Positions 36,113 through 48,121 of a DNA stretch of 64,000 nt are shown in pieces. The translations under genes were made by a program, and so were the position numbers. Location of the stretch: assembly GCF_043290135.1 (NCBI RefSeq), contig NC_134710.1:278214776-278278775 (forward strand), given 5' to 3'. The first letter of the stretch is position 1; each line of letters opens with the position of its first letter. Source of the stretch: Rhipicephalus microplus (lineage: Eukaryota > Arthropoda > Arachnida > Ixodida > Ixodidae). The notes beneath the pieces are model-generated. The model was given only the letters and a program-made list of their open reading frames with translations. It was not told the DNA's origin and did not search any database.

Positions 36113-36680
36113 CTTGTCGATACCGGTGCCGCTGTATCTGCAATCAATGCCGAATTTGGTCGCTGACTTTTTCAAGTCACGACGCCTCTTTTTGACTTGT
36201 CGCTTCGAACAGCAAGTGATCAGCCTCTTCAACCGACCGCAGCGTGTACAGCGCGTGTGACCAAGACATTGTGTACACGATAGTGCTTATTGTGCTTTCG
36301 TCTTGCCCCCCAAGACATCATTTTACGGTGGGACTTTCTTTCGCGCTACAATGCCACAATTGACTGTGCTCGAGCGGAGGTTGAATTCTCCTCCCTCGCC
36401 GACTTGACCTCCATCGATCATCAATCTGCCACTAAGCTTATCCTGGTGGAAGACACCCATATCCCACCGGAACTGCACGACAGGTGTCATGCAGTCCCAT
36501 ATCTGGCGGAATGGTCTTCTTCATTCCGCCTGAAAACTTTGTTACACGAAGAGCCCTTCCCCACGCCCTGTGCGGCCGGAGGGAATCCCGCATGCTGGAA
36601 CCCAATAAAGTTTATTCTCTCTCTCTCCGTTGCCTTTTGCTGCTCTTTGTTTGGCTGAAGGTTTTGACTCACTGCTCATT
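36113..36680 (+). pseudogene. gypsy 2 aspartic protease
   Basis: The active-site DTGAAVSAI is coded from 36119. A stop follows (near 36163). The C-terminal block DIILRWDFLSRYNATIDC is at about 36315-36370, where the usual ILG is ILR. A short foreign segment (about 36560-36625) with AATAAAGTTTATTCTCTCTC looks like the 3' tail of another retrotransposon inserted here. Confidence 0.75.
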
Positions 36681-36707
36681 CACAACCCTCTTTCGACACC
36701 GGTGTGA

Positions 36708-38193
36708 TTGATTCGTCGCGAGTGCCTTGGTAAAGTCGAGGTGATCGACTCTGCAAAAATTGTCTCCGTCCCTGACGAGGTATTCTCAACAGCTATGTAT
36801 GAACTGGGTGTCCTCTACACGCCTGATACAGCGTCTACGGATGTATTCAGCCCGTCAATTGCCGAAAATTTTACGCCTTCGCAGCGGTCGCAGCTCCTCA
36901 CCGTGCTTCAACACTTCCGCCCTTCATTCGACATTGCACAAGCATTACTAGGCCGTGCATGCATAGTTGAACACCGCATCGATATTGGCCCTCACTCATC
37001 ACTGCGACAACGGCCATATCGCGTGTCCTCTACAGAACGTCGGGTTATTGCAGAGCACGTCGACGACATGCTCTGCCGAGGCGTCATCCTACCTTCGCAG
37101 AGCCCATGGGCTTCTCCAGTGGTACTCGTCACAAAGAAAGATTGGTCCATCTGGTTCTGCGTCGATTTTAGGAGATTGAACAAGATCACACTAAAGGATG
37201 TTTACCCACTGACTCGCATTGACCCACTGGCTCGCATTGACGATGCTCTTGACTGTTTACAGGGTGCTGAATTCTTTTCCTCATTAAACTTGTGGACGGG
37301 CTACTGGCAGGGGCCAATGGCCGAGGTCGATTGCCCCAAAACCGCTTTTGTCATAGCTGATGGCCTGTATGAATTCACTGTCGTGCCTTTCGGACTGTGG
37401 AACGTGCCCGCTACGTGTCAAAAAAAAAACGATGGTCAACGTTCTTCGGGGTCTTAAATGGAACATCTGCTTATGTTACCTCGATGACGTCGTGGTGTTT
37501 GCCCCTAATTTTCCAACACACTTGCGCCGATTTCAGCACGTGCTTACATGCTTAACTAACGCTGGGTTACAGTTAAATCTCAAGAAATGCCGATTAGCTG
37601 TACGTCAGCTCACCATTCTCGGACACGTTGTGTGCAAGGACGACATTCTCCCGTATCCTGATAAACTGCGCGCCGTTACTGAATTTCCTAAACCCGCTAC
37701 CATCAATGAACTTCAAAGTTTCATTGGCCTATGTTCTTATTTTAGCCAATTTGCTCGAAACTTCGCGTCGGTTATATCCCATCTGACGCAACTTTTTGGT
37801 GGCACTCACGATATGTCATCGTGGTCCCCAGTCTGCGACAAGGCTTTCGCAACATTGTAACGTCTCCTTACGACGTCACCCATTCTTCGCCACTTTGACC
37901 CCCAAGCTCCCACTGAAGTCCACACCGACGCAAGTGGCGTAGGCCGGGGTGCTGTGCTCGCACAACGTCAACCTGGCCACACAGATTGCGTCGTGGCATA
38001 CGCGAGTCGCACACTCACCAAGGCCGAAAGCAACTATACAGCGTGACAGAAAAGGAGGGTTTGACCATTGTGTGGGCTCTTGGCAAGTTTCGCCCATATT
38101 TATATGATCGTTCTTTTGACGTCGTCACCGACCACCATGTGCTGTGTTGGCTTTCTACGTTCAAAGGCCCATCTGGCCGTCTTGCCCGTTAGG
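36708..38193 (+). pseudogene. gypsy 2 reverse transcriptase and RNase H
   Basis: RT blocks: QSPWASPVVLVTKKDWSIW, CVDFRRLNKIT, GAEFFSSLNLWTGYWQ, FEFTVVPFGL-like (37370-37395), and catalytic YLDDVVVFA at 37477. A frame shift at an A run (37421-37429) separates the two halves. RNase [15 protein letters not shown] from 37924, [28 protein letters not shown]. The usual E in Y..TEKE.LA is kept. A stop at 37858 interrupts the join. Confidence 0.88.
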
Positions 38194-38195
38194 CC

Positions 38196-39400
38196 TTGAA
38201 GGTCCAAGAGTACGACATACGCGTGGTTTATAGTTCAGGCTGCAAACATTCCGACGCTGACGCGCTTTCTCGCTCACCTCTCTTCCTGAAACCGACCGAT
38301 CACCCTTCGTGCGAGCGCACGTTGTGTTCGCTTGCCTTTGATAACATTGCTGTGGAACAACGCAACGACCCCTGGACGGCATCTCTCCTCGACCTTCTCT
38401 CAGATACCTCTAAAGTCCCACCATCGCTAACGCTCCGGCGCCAACTTTCCCATTTTGCGATTCGTGACAAGCTGCTCTACCGTCGCAACTATGCTCCAGA
38501 GGGGCGCGCATGGTTGCTTGTCGTACCACGAGCTTTGAGGTCAAAGATCTGCTCCTCCTTCCATACTGACCCACAGTGTGGCCACGCTGGAGTTTTCAAG
38601 ACGTATGAAAGAATTCGGCACCAATACTACTGGTGCGGTATGTATACCTTCGTTCGTAACTTCGTCCGCTTTTGCCGTGAATTCCAGCGCCGCAAGTCTC
38701 CCCCGCGCATCTCAGCCAGAGAACTACAAGCATTCCCATGCTCGTCCTGACCCTTCGATTGTGTCGGTATTGATATTTATGAGCCCCTTCTCTTCACATC
38801 TGCCAGACATCAGTGGATAATAGCAGCAGTCCACCACTTAACTCTCTATGTCGAGACTGCTGCTCTCCAGAATTTTACAGCACAAGAGGTCGCCACTTTC
38901 ATACTGCACCGCTTTGTGCTGCGTCATGGAGGTCCTCAGGAATTGCTCAGTGACCGCAGCCGCACCTTCTTGTCCGAGGTCATCGAAAAATCGCTTGCTG
39001 ACTGCGCTATTGTTTATCGCACATGCACTGCTTACCATCCGCAGACCAATGACACTACGGAGCGCTTTAATTGAACTCTTGGTGACATGCTTGCTATGTA
39101 TGTCACACCTGATCAGTATAATTGGGACCTGGTTCTTCCGTTTATAACCTACGCCTATAATACCGCGACGCAAGCCACGACCGGGTTACTCCCCCTTTTA
39201 CCTTCTTTACGGCCGTCACCCTACGCACAGGATTGACACCATTTTGCCCTATCGACCAGATGCCTCCGAATGCCGCCTATTTTGGACGCCAGCAGACACG
39301 CTAAGAATGTCACCAGCTCGCTCGCCGTTTTACTTCAGATGACCAGAACTGCTAGACAGCCATTCCCGATGCCGACAATTTGACTCCTGTTTTTCTGCTC
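38196..39400 (+). pseudogene. gypsy 2 integrase
   Basis: HHCC zinc-binding region at 38555-38700 ([19 protein letters not shown], then [12 protein letters not shown]); the second Cys of the CxxC pair has become F. Catalytic core: D in VGIDIY (about 38765), D in LSDRSRTF (about 38950), E in TERFN (about 39060), giving a recognisable DDE arrangement but with a stop right after it and shifts before. The linker after RNase H contains HSDADALSR. Confidence 0.85.
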
Positions 39401-40236
39401 GGTGACCTTGTGTGGCTGTCAGTGCCGCATCGCACACTGGGACTTTCTTCTAAACATCTTCCAAAGTACGACGGGCCTTACCGCACCCTCGAAAAGACTT
39501 CCCCGGTCAGCTACATCATTGAGCTTCTCACACCACATTCTGATATGTGACGTCGTAACCGCGAGGCCGTACACGTTTAAAGGCTCAATCCGTATCACGG
39601 TTCTACAACACCTGAAGATGACTAAGTCGCCAGGATGGCTCCTTTTTTCTACGTGGGCCTATTGTAATCAAGAAGTAAATCGGCGCATGGATAGCAGCAT
39701 CGTGTGGGCAGCGGAGGCACGAGCTAGCGGACTGGGCTCAGATCTGTGCGCGATGCAGTAAAGCTCTGGTACAATAAATCACCTTCACACCATGCACAAT
39801 CGCTGAAGCGCCGTGCATTGCAGCTGCAATAGACACTAGCGCCAGAGTTCCATTTAGGAAACTCTATGAAACAGAGTATATGCAGCTCACGATGCTCAAA
39901 TAAGCCACTGGCCGTATACTTCGGGTTTATGGTGCCGTCGTTTGGGCTTATGACAGCAGCTGTTGAGAGAACAGGGAGCGATTTCTAGCCGAGTGACAAC
40001 AATTTGTGAATTGCTGCGTGCTGCGCTATAATGTTTAGATGACGTGTTCTTACGAGTCTCGACTACCACTTTGTATCGCTTTCTAACCATGTTCATTCAA
40101 AAAGCACACGCATCTACAAGAAGTGAATCATGAGGAGTGGGTGGAGCACTGGGTATCATATCAGTAAGTAACCGTAGGTTACCCGAGCAATGTAAATTGA
40201 GTAGCAAACTGTATATAGAAATGTAAATTTATTTCA

Positions 40237-40475
40237 TTGATTGATATCTAAGGTTGAACGTCCCAAAACTATCATATGATTATAAAAGACGCCGTAGTGG
40301 AGGGCTCCGCAAATTTCGACCACCTGGGGTTCTTTAACATGCACCCAAATCTGAGCGCATGGGCCCACGGCATTATCGCCTACATTGAAAATGCAGCCAC
40401 CGCAGCCGGGACTCAATCTCGCGACCTGCGCGTCAGCAGCCGAGTACCTTAGCCACTAGACCACCGCGCCAGGGC
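40237..40475 (-). repeat. tRNA-derived SINE with 17-bp target duplication
   Basis: Minus-strand copy of the 32786 SINE: the tail is at 40237, the B-box equivalent near 40415, and the A-box equivalent TTAGCCACTAGACCACCGCG near 40449. It is flanked by AATGTAAATTTATTTCA (40220-40236) and AATGTAAACTTATTTCA (40476-40492), a 17-bp duplication with one mismatch, as expected from LINE-mediated insertion. Confidence 0.9.
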
Positions 40476-40499
40476 AATGTAAACTTATTTCAATTTATT

Positions 40500-42185
40500 T
40501 TGCCTTCCGATTGGCTTGAGCCGTTTAAGGAGAATTTAGCCAATTGCTAGAATGGTGAATACGCCACTCTTGTGAATCCAAGAACTCGCCATCTCACCGG
40601 TGGCAAGATACCATTTTATTAAGGGTAATTTGTTGGAACATATATAGTTCTCGACGTGTGCTTTTGTGTTACTGATTTTCTTGAGAAGCCCCCAACATCT
40701 AGGCACATTTCGGTAGAGCTCAACTCATCAATAGACCTTATGCAAAATTGCTGCCATATCTGTGAGCATACCACCATGTTAAATGCTCAGCGCGGCGCAG
40801 TCCGCACAGTCCACGTGTGTTTACGTATATACGTGAGACGTATCGACGTGAGGCATGTAATGGCTGATAATCACAATACCGACGTATTGCATGCTGCGTC
40901 TCTTGCTGCACACAGAGAGGATCTCAAAATGCTTAAATAAAAAAAAAGGTGAGCCGTAAACATTGCTTCTTATTTTTTTCAAGCTGACGACGTTTTTTTT
41001 TTCAGGCTGCTGCTCCCAAAAGACGTCTTTGCATTCACCTTTCTAAGCAAATAAGATTGGAGACGTGCAACAGCATTTGTACTTGTGTTCCCACAAATGG
41101 CTACACGTCGAATGTCACGAGACATTCCGTGTGCAGAAAGACTAAAGCAGCACGTGACGTCACAAACAACAAAATGGCAGTCGGCGAGGTTTATAGCCAG
41201 GAATGACTTCTGAAGGCCATTTTACGCCTAAATATTCTCGCACAGTGCATTTTTCAATATGCGTATAGGTACCACAGACCAGCTACTGATTTTCCCTGAA
41301 AACCGCTGGGTAATTGTTTCACGTTACGTTTAATTCAGCAGAGGTAGCCACGTTACAGACAGTCAACGTGTGAATGATAGCTAGTGAAGTCAGACCACGT
41401 TTTATGCCGAGTCTCGTGACAAAAGCTTCGGCCAGGGCACCCGACAGGGCACTCAAGTACAGAAGCTTGATTCGTTAACCATTAGATCCCCACAATGCGA
41501 AGGCCAGCTATAATATCGTGAGCCCTCGCTTCGAATATCAACGCCTGCGAAAGAAGCCGTCGGGACTTCCTGCCGGGTATCTTCAGCCCATCCACATCCC
41601 ATTGGAGCTCTTCTTACGTGTCGGTTCGAAAATCTCGGTCTCTTCCGAACATTTGCCTCCGGAAACAAGTGGATTGTGGTTGCTACTAATTAGGCGACCC
41701 GCTATGCAATCACTCGAGCCTTTCTAATTTACAGACGTCTCAGATTTTCTACTATGTCATCTATGCGCGGCGCCCTGGTGTAATATGCGAACATATCAAG
41801 TCCATACCTTCCTGATAAAGTGGTTGCCGTTATCCTACGTTTCAAAAGATACATTCATCCACGCTTTGATGACAGACGGCAATTTTCTTTTTGTATCGAC
41901 AACCCTTAAAAATGAAATCTTCAGCCGTTCCAGGAAGTGCACAGTCTAAGTGCATGTTCTAAGTGCACGTTTCAAAGTGCACATTGTAGAACTTACAACT
42001 GAAAGTATCGCAGCAAATGATAACTCTACAAAGTCCTACTGTTATAAGCCACAAGGGCGAAATTCTGGCAAATTCACACAAAACAGTGGCTAGAGCACCA
42101 TGTTTGCAGCTCCATTTTGCATGGAACTTCCTATAGAATCAATGACCGCAGCTTTCTCGGTTCTGTGTTCTTACAGTCGTAAAAA
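40500..42185. other. Unassigned DNA
   Basis: No gene recognised. Short open frames on both strands at 40656-40940 and 41453-41727 have no motif. T- and A-rich tracts at 40940-41005. Confidence 0.4.
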
Positions 42186-42229
42186 AAGAACACGCAAGAC
42201 ACACCGAAAGGAAAAAAAAAGTTTTGAAA

Positions 42230-42770
42230 TACTTTATTCGAACACAACAGTGCTTGTAAAACGTCTTCAAAAATAAGTCAACAAATACGATTTTTCACAA
42301 GTGGGGCTGTGCATAGAAGCACGTTATTAAAATTTGTCACGAGACTTAACTCAGTTGCCCCGTAAAAACTGTCGTTCCCACGTGATCCGAAAAGCATATA
42401 TGTTACATATTTACACGGTTCAGGCAACTTGGCTGCCACAACTGGGAATGTACACACAGTGATCGCACATCCGTGTCCGCCGACACACTACGCGTGGCGA
42501 CACGTCACGTCAGCGAGGGCTTCTGTTTGTAGAAGGATGAAGAGAACCAGCTGGAGTGGCTGAATGAATTGCACGACCACGAGAAAGACCGCGGGATGAA
42601 GAAGTCCGCCAAGGCACTCTGCGTCAGAGAGATTTGAAAAGGATGTTATACGTGCGGTTGAGTACTTTGGCGAAACGCAATTGTAGATATTTAAACACTC
42701 GTGCCCGTAATACTCCCAAGCCTTTGCCTTGATAGCAATGCTTGTGACCACGCGCAGCTAGTATTGGTGT
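42230..42770 (-). CDS. Possible last exon and 3' end of an unidentified gene
   Basis: On the minus strand a frame is open from about 42760 down to a stop at 42488. A possible acceptor (ACTAG) lies near 42758, with a T run about 20 nt further upstream. The peptide has a hydrophobic segment (HPAVFLVVVQFIQPLQLVLF) and four to five Cys. About 250 nt beyond the stop is an AATAAA (minus strand, near 42232-42237), followed by a T-rich stretch, as at a polyadenylation site. No family is recognised and the frame does not continue the sterol O-acyltransferase exons at 53-57 kb. It may be chance. Confidence 0.25.
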
Positions 42771-42785
42771 GCATTTTCAAAAAAA

Positions 42786-43078
42786 AAGTAAAATACCTTA
42801 TGCAGAGGCCACTAGCCCAAAAACGAGTTCTCATTTAGGGACCTCCCTGTCCTTCCTCATTTATTCCTCCTCCTTCTCCTCTCACTTAGGGGATCATGAA
42901 CTTAACTTTTGCCGCCGAGAATATTGACTCCACAGATAAAATACAGGTGATATGAGTAGTATTGAAAATCAGGCAAATCGGTAACGATTCATGTTTTTAG
43001 GCAAACAGCACGAAAAACGAAGACAGAGAAGTAAGAAGACACCGGACAAGCGCTGACTTATATCTGAAAGAATTAATG

Positions 43079-43080
<2 letters not shown>
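42786..43080. other. Unassigned DNA
   Basis: Nothing recognised between the possible exon and the (TA)n array. Confidence 0.4.

Positions 43081-43081
<1 letters not shown>

Positions 43082-43156
<75 letters not shown>
43082..43156. repeat. (TA)n microsatellite
   Basis: Perfect dinucleotide array of about 37 units. Confidence 0.97.
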
Positions 43157-43159
<3 letters not shown>

Positions 43160-43815
43160 TTATTTGCGCATGATCTTGCATGGTGAGGAAACTAAATACA
43201 CTAAAATAACTGCTGTAGACACGAGGAATCTTGCTCTAACACTGTTAGTGGCAATAACCTGAAAATGATAATTCTTCATCAAGGAGAGCGATTGACGGTT
43301 CACTGAAGCAGTTTTTGCATGCCTTTTGAATTCCGTAGGCTTCAAAAATTTCCCTTGTCAGCTGGTCGTGGTGGCGGAAAAGAACCGTCGTTCTCGAAAA
43401 GTGTGGGGTGCATCCACAGTCCCGGCAGCACATGGCCAATTGTGTCGAAGGTGCGATACCCCAAAGAGAATTTTGGTACTCACTCAGTCTAGAGTTGACA
43501 CTGTAGGCTCTCTGACACTCTGCCTTAGTTTATCGGGCTGTTTACCTTAACAAATGTACAGGTGATATGCAACGCTCTGGCAGTGATGGAGTTTTAGTCC
43601 TACCAGACGGTCAACACCACTCTAAAACGTCCCAACTAATCGGTATGATGTGAACGTACATCACCACCACAAAGTTTTTCACTGGAACCGCGGGAGGTGC
43701 AGCGTGCAATCTTTCTTTAAACAAAGCTGCACATCTTTTGTATACAGTGCGTTCAGAATAACGCCGGCGAGTTACATTTTAAAAGGCTGGAGCACTGCTG
43801 TGTCGGTAAAGATTG
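43157..43815. other. Unassigned DNA
   Basis: Frames of 61-85 codons on both strands show no domain; no promoter or splice context was found. Confidence 0.4.
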
Positions 43816-43819
43816 CAAA

Positions 43820-44014
43820 GGAGTCACGTTATCTTGTATCATATCGTGATACAATATATAATTATCTTTGCTCCGCCCTAGGACTAGTCGCTATAGGTTT
43901 TAGCTAAGTGTTGCTAGGCAATGTCGACGTTGATTATCAGAGCAGGGAGGTTACACCACAGCAAGCCACAGACATGACCCGGACGTCCAAACTCCACCGA
44001 GAAACTTCTCACCC
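43820..44014 (+). repeat. Dispersed repeat R2, left part (LINE B target)
   Basis: ATCTTGTATCATATCGTGAT, ATTATCTTTGC, then CCACAGACATGACCCGGACG match 62920-63085. The right part of R2 continues after LINE B at 52414. It ends with TTCTCACCC (44006-44014), the target duplication of LINE B. Confidence 0.75.
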
Positions 44015-44620
44015 GCCTCCCAGAACGAAACCGCTCGAGAGAGGGAGTTAGCAGCGCTGGTTCAGCGACAGGGAGACTTGATTAAAAGAATGGAAAACAG
44101 AATTTCAGAGATGGAGCGCGCACTTAGAAACGACGAACGGCAGGGGACACAGGCACCAGCAGTGCAAGGCCTACAGAAAGCGACGCAAGAGGCGTCTGCT
44201 GGCGTACAGGAGAGTGCAGCTATGGAAGTGGAGAATCGGAGGACAGTGAAGAGACCACTGCCGGGGGATGAGGTAGCTAACGCAAAACGATTCGCCGAAA
44301 CGTCACCAGTAGACATGCTACAGCCTGTTTTTAAAGTCATTAGTCTTAAGCCGGATGTAACAACACTTGCGGATAAAGTAGGCAAACAAGGGAAAAGACA
44401 GGATAGGTTGGAGACTCGAGTCGAAAAGATCGAAGCCAGATTAGACACAATAGAGGAGCGTCTCGGCATGCTTTCCACTGAATTTAGGGATTCCCAAACC
44501 CAGGTCATGGGCATGTTTCAGCAGCTTCATACTCTATTGGAGACAAGACTGCCTCCCGTGGGTGGCCAAGTGCCATTAGTCAACCTGGTGCCTCATCATA
44601 GCGCCTCACCAGCAAATTGA
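44015..44620 (+). pseudogene. LINE B ORF1, C-terminal part
   Basis: The frame is open from the first base of the insertion (ASQNETARERELAALVQRQG) to a stop at 44618. A heptad-rich, charged C-terminal half (KQGKRQDRLETRVEKIEARL, then DTIEERLG) predicts a coiled coil for ORF1 protein multimerisation. The zinc-knuckle part lies upstream and is lost by 5' truncation. The stop overlaps the start of the ORF2 frame. Confidence 0.8.
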
Positions 44621-45280
44621 GGTTTGGCAGTGGAACTGCAGGGGCTTTCGCCAAAAGCGGGGTAACCTGCAGTTGCACGTACAAAATCTGGACAGTAAAC
44701 CAGACATAATAGCCTTACAGGAGGCTAGTGGTTCCGTAAAATTACCTGGATTTAAGGCATTTACAGCGCCAGGAATTGATTCGAGGGGCGTATCACGTGT
44801 CTTCACAGCCGTGCTAGTCCATCGCAACATCACTGCCATTCAGCATTCCGTAGATAGCAGCAGGGAAGACTATGTCCTGCTAGAGATTTTGCCTAAACGA
44901 AAGTATGAGAAGAGTGTTTTTACTTAATGTGTATAGTTCTCCAAAAGATAAAGGATTGGGCTTGCCACAACTCCTGATTCAAACTCAACGGTTAGCAGCT
45001 CGCGCTCCGCTTATAGTGGTAGGAGATTTCAATGCGCCTCACCCGGAGTGGGGTTATATTCGAGCCAGCCCAAAGGGCAATCGGCTTTGGCAAGTTGTCT
45101 GCGATGGACGCTGGTAAATAATCCACAAGATCATACGAGGATAGGCAACAGCATAAGCATGGATACCTCCCCAGACCTTACGTTTTTTAGAGGCACCAGT
45201 AATGCAAAGTGGATTAATACGAGACAAGCCCTAGGAAGTGATCACTATATCCTTTCCACGACGTTTAGCGCTGCGTAGCA
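44616..45280 (+). pseudogene. LINE B ORF2, APE-type endonuclease
   Basis: Blocks in order: VWQWNCRGFRQKRGNLQ, KPDIIALQEA (catalytic E present), LNVYSSPKD after a frame shift near 44925, LIVVGDFNAPHPEWGY (catalytic D/N present), SPDLTFF and LGSDHYIL (catalytic SDH) after another shift near 45115. A stop at 45276-45278 closes the domain. All catalytic residues survive, but the frame is broken at least three times. Confidence 0.88.
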
Positions 45281-45799
45281 TAAAGACAAAGTGAGGGGGC
45301 ATAGAATTACAGATTGGGACAGATTTAGGAAAAACAGAGCAGCCACTCTATATGGGAAAATTAATGACCTGGATGCATGGGTACAGGCGCTCAAGGAGGA
45401 TGTAAATAATACCACTGTAGAAGTGCCAGTCGAGCAGGAGGGGTTTACCGCTGACTCGAGATTATTACACATGTAGGAAGCGCGCGCGAGTCTCTTGAGA
45501 AGGTGGAAGAGGCAAAAACATAATGGCGTCCTTCGCAGAAGGACTGCCAAGTTGGAACGTAAAATCGAAAATTATACAATTGAGTTGCAAGCCAAGCAGT
45601 GGGGCCAGATTTGTGATCGCATGAATGGACAGTTTGAATGCAAAAAGACATGGCAGCTGTTAAGGCATCTTGTGGATCCGGCAGCAACAAAATCGGCGCA
45701 ACGGGGACAAATGACTCGGTTAATGCATAAATATGAAGGCACAATTGTAGAGTTTATACAGGAACTCCGGAATCGGCACATAGCTGATGGAGTAGACGG
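45281..45799 (+). pseudogene. LINE B ORF2, linker between endonuclease and RT
   Basis: KDKVRGHRITDWDRFRKNR.. up to a stop at 45474-45476, then ARASLLRRWKRQKHNGVLRR and GQICDRMNGQFECKKTWQLL, matching the linker of related LINEs (DW..FR...., WK.QK.NR.L..RI). One in-frame stop and a shift at about 45800. Confidence 0.75.
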
Positions 45800-47016
45800 T
45801 TGCTTACCACACTATACTCGGGGGTAGAAAACTCAGACCTAGATGAAGACTTCACAATTGCGGAGGTGGAGTTTGCCATGGGGCAGCTGCGTACTACGTC
45901 TGCCGCAGGTCCGGATGAAGTTACTAATAAAATGCTGAGAAACCTAGATTTCAAATCAGTCGGGGCGATCACTGACTTGATAAATGAGTATTGGGTGGCC
46001 GGGGAGATCCCAGCACAATGGAAGCATGCTAGGATTATATTTATTCTGAAGCCAGGCAAGAAACTCTGCTTGGAAAACCTGCGCCCTATATCGCTGACAT
46101 CATGCGTGGGCAAATTGATGAAGCACGTGGTTCTCAACAGGCTTCATAATTATGCAGAGGATAAGGCCATCTTTCCCCCAACTATGATAGGTTTCAGGGC
46201 CAATTTGTCCACACAGGATGTCATGATACAGTTAAAACATGATGTAGTCGATCCCGGGCATGGCACGGGCACCAAAGCTGTATTGGGGCTTGACCTGAAT
46301 ACAGCTTTCGACATTGTTTCGCATGAGGCAATATTGAATAACCTATCGGAAATTGGCCCAGGGGTCGGGACATTTCGCTACGTCACATCATTCTTGGAGG
46401 GCCGAACCGCAGAAATTTCAATAGGTGATATCAAATCGGACTCATTCACGTTGGGAGGCAAAGGGACGCCGCAGGGTTCAGTTTTGTCACCGTTCCTGTT
46501 TAACATCGCCTTAATTAAAATACCGCCGAGGCTAGAGGAGATACCGGGACTCAAACACACATTTTATGCAGATGATATTACTCTGTGGGTAACCAGGGGT
46601 AGTGACGCGCATCTGGAAGAAACACTGCAACAGGAAGTTAATATTGTCGAAGAGTTGGCAGGGGAGGCGGGACTTTCATGCTCTCAGCCCAAGTCCGAGC
46701 TCTTTGTGGTTCGGGACAAACCCAGAGGGTTACATGCAAGACACTATATTCCGCCACCGCCATTAGAGGTAAAGGTAGGGGGTAGGCCGGTAGCTGAAGC
46801 TCAAACGATTAGAATTCTTGGCCTATATCTGCAAACTAACAGGAAGAATAGGGTGGCCCTTGAAAAACTTAAAACCACGGTCAATGCTACTGTCAGGCTA
46901 ATCAGAAGAATCGCTAACCGTAAGAGCGGGGTCAAAGAAAAAGAACTTTGTAAGCTGGTATATACAGGCGTTTGTGCTCAGCAGGATTACTTACGCGACA
47001 CCTTATATGAAGTTGG
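45800..47016 (+). pseudogene. LINE B ORF2, reverse transcriptase
   Basis: An open frame that reaches the LTR insertion. RT blocks: AAGPDEVTNKMLRNLD, PAQWKHARIIFILKPGK, LENLRPISLTSCVGKLMKH, GFRANLSTQDVM, LDLNTAFDIVSH (usually DLKGAFD; catalytic D kept), GTPQGSVLSPFLFNIAL, catalytic YADD at about 46566, and HYIPPPPLEVKVGG. The insertion separates it from the C-terminal part at 51214. Confidence 0.9.
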
Positions 47017-47021
47017 ATGCC
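47017..47021. repeat. Target-site duplication, left (ATGCC)
   Basis: ATGCC here and at 51209-51213 flank the LTR element. A 5-bp duplication is typical of Ty3/gypsy-type integration. Confidence 0.9.
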
Positions 47022-47995
47022 TGTCACAAACGACTCCAATTTTCGGAGCATCCGCGGGCCCCATCTTCCAAGGAAGGGCGTTTTTGTGTTGGGAGACGAC
47101 ATCCGGCGACTATAACGACCCAGCGTGGCGCCAGCTCGTCTTCCCTGCCCCTGACCGGAAGGGAAACCAGCGGTCTCAACAGGGAAAATTACTTCCAGAT
47201 GAGATGGGAGCACGTGGACGCCCCTGAGGAGGTTTGAACTGCATCGGAAGAGCAGTTGACGTACAGCCAGCAACAAGTGCGGTCGTCGGTGTCGCGAGTC
47301 TCGCGTAGGCGGCGAGCACGGAGTGACCCGCGCAACGTATTGAGACGGCTGCAATTCCGGGCACCCTCGTCGTCTACCAAGCCGGCGAGACCTTCAGCGG
47401 CACCCGTCAACTCCCCTACGTGCACCAAGAGCTGGCCTGGTCCGTATGAAACTTTTATTGTGACTTTTTTTTAAACTGCTAAATTGTTTTAACCAGCCTT
47501 TTTTTTAACTGTGTAGTTGTGTGCGCTGCGACGCACATAGAAATTCAAAAGCGCGACCAAGGATCATTCTGTAATTATTTCCTTGTAACCATCTTTTACG
47601 ATTTTCATCTTGTTATTTTATTAATGTTCCGCATATTTGTCGTTAGCCTGTATCTTTTGTAGTGTTTTTGGCCCATTTTGTTATGTAGCTGTTCTTTCCA
47701 TCGCGTATCAGTTTCCCTCCTTTGTTATTTTTTGTAATCTCCTGCCTTTGCCATTGTTTCAATTAAATGCTTGTTTATGTGTAATCAAACTCCGTGTCTG
47801 CTCTATGAGTGCGTCGGTCAGGCCCACACATCACCACACGTGCAACCCCGCACGGGTCGGCCAACCCGCAAATAAATTCGAAATGTGCCACTTCGAGGCC
47901 TTTCAGGCGTCGCAGGCCGAAGCGTAAAGTGGAAGCCTGCGAGTCTGCCGCACGTCGATGTTGGATCGGCGGGGCCTCACCTGAAGTGTGTGACA
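47022..47995 (+). repeat. 5' LTR
   Basis: 974 bp, TGTCACAAACG.. to ..GTGTGTGACA. Contains an AATAAA at 47871 near the 3' end and a T-rich middle. The R/U5 boundary is not determined. Several open frames on both strands in this LTR recur in the 3' LTR and are not genes. Confidence 0.93.
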
Positions 47996-48000
47996 TTATC

Positions 48001-48018
48001 TGGCGTCCGCGCGACAGG
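48001..48018 (+). promoter_or_regulatory. Primer-binding site
   Basis: TGGCGTCCGCGCGACAGG starts 5 nt after the 5' LTR; TGG pairs with the CCA end of a tRNA. The tRNA was not identified. Confidence 0.7.
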
Positions 48019-48121
48019 ACTGGCCGACCGCGTGGTGATGCCTGGGAGACTGACGTATCTCTGAGCGTGCAGTATGTAGACGTCTTTTTATTGCTTTGTT
48101 GGTGGACAACTGTTTTTAGCA

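Larger units (their letters stand above)
36060..39780 (+). mobile_element. Ty3/gypsy retrotransposon remnant (gypsy 2)
   Basis: Plus-strand protease, RT, RNase H, integrase zinc-binding region and catalytic core in Ty3/gypsy order, but no gag or LTR was found. Frame shifts (for example at the A run near 37422, and near 38035) and stops (37858, 38190, 39072) make it dead. A different family or subgroup from gypsy 1, judging by the protease and linker. Confidence 0.88.

Noticed and set aside
47022..47995. Arg-rich and other frames of 60-140 codons in the LTRs
   Set aside because: They recur identically in the 3' LTR, overlap on both strands, and have no domain.
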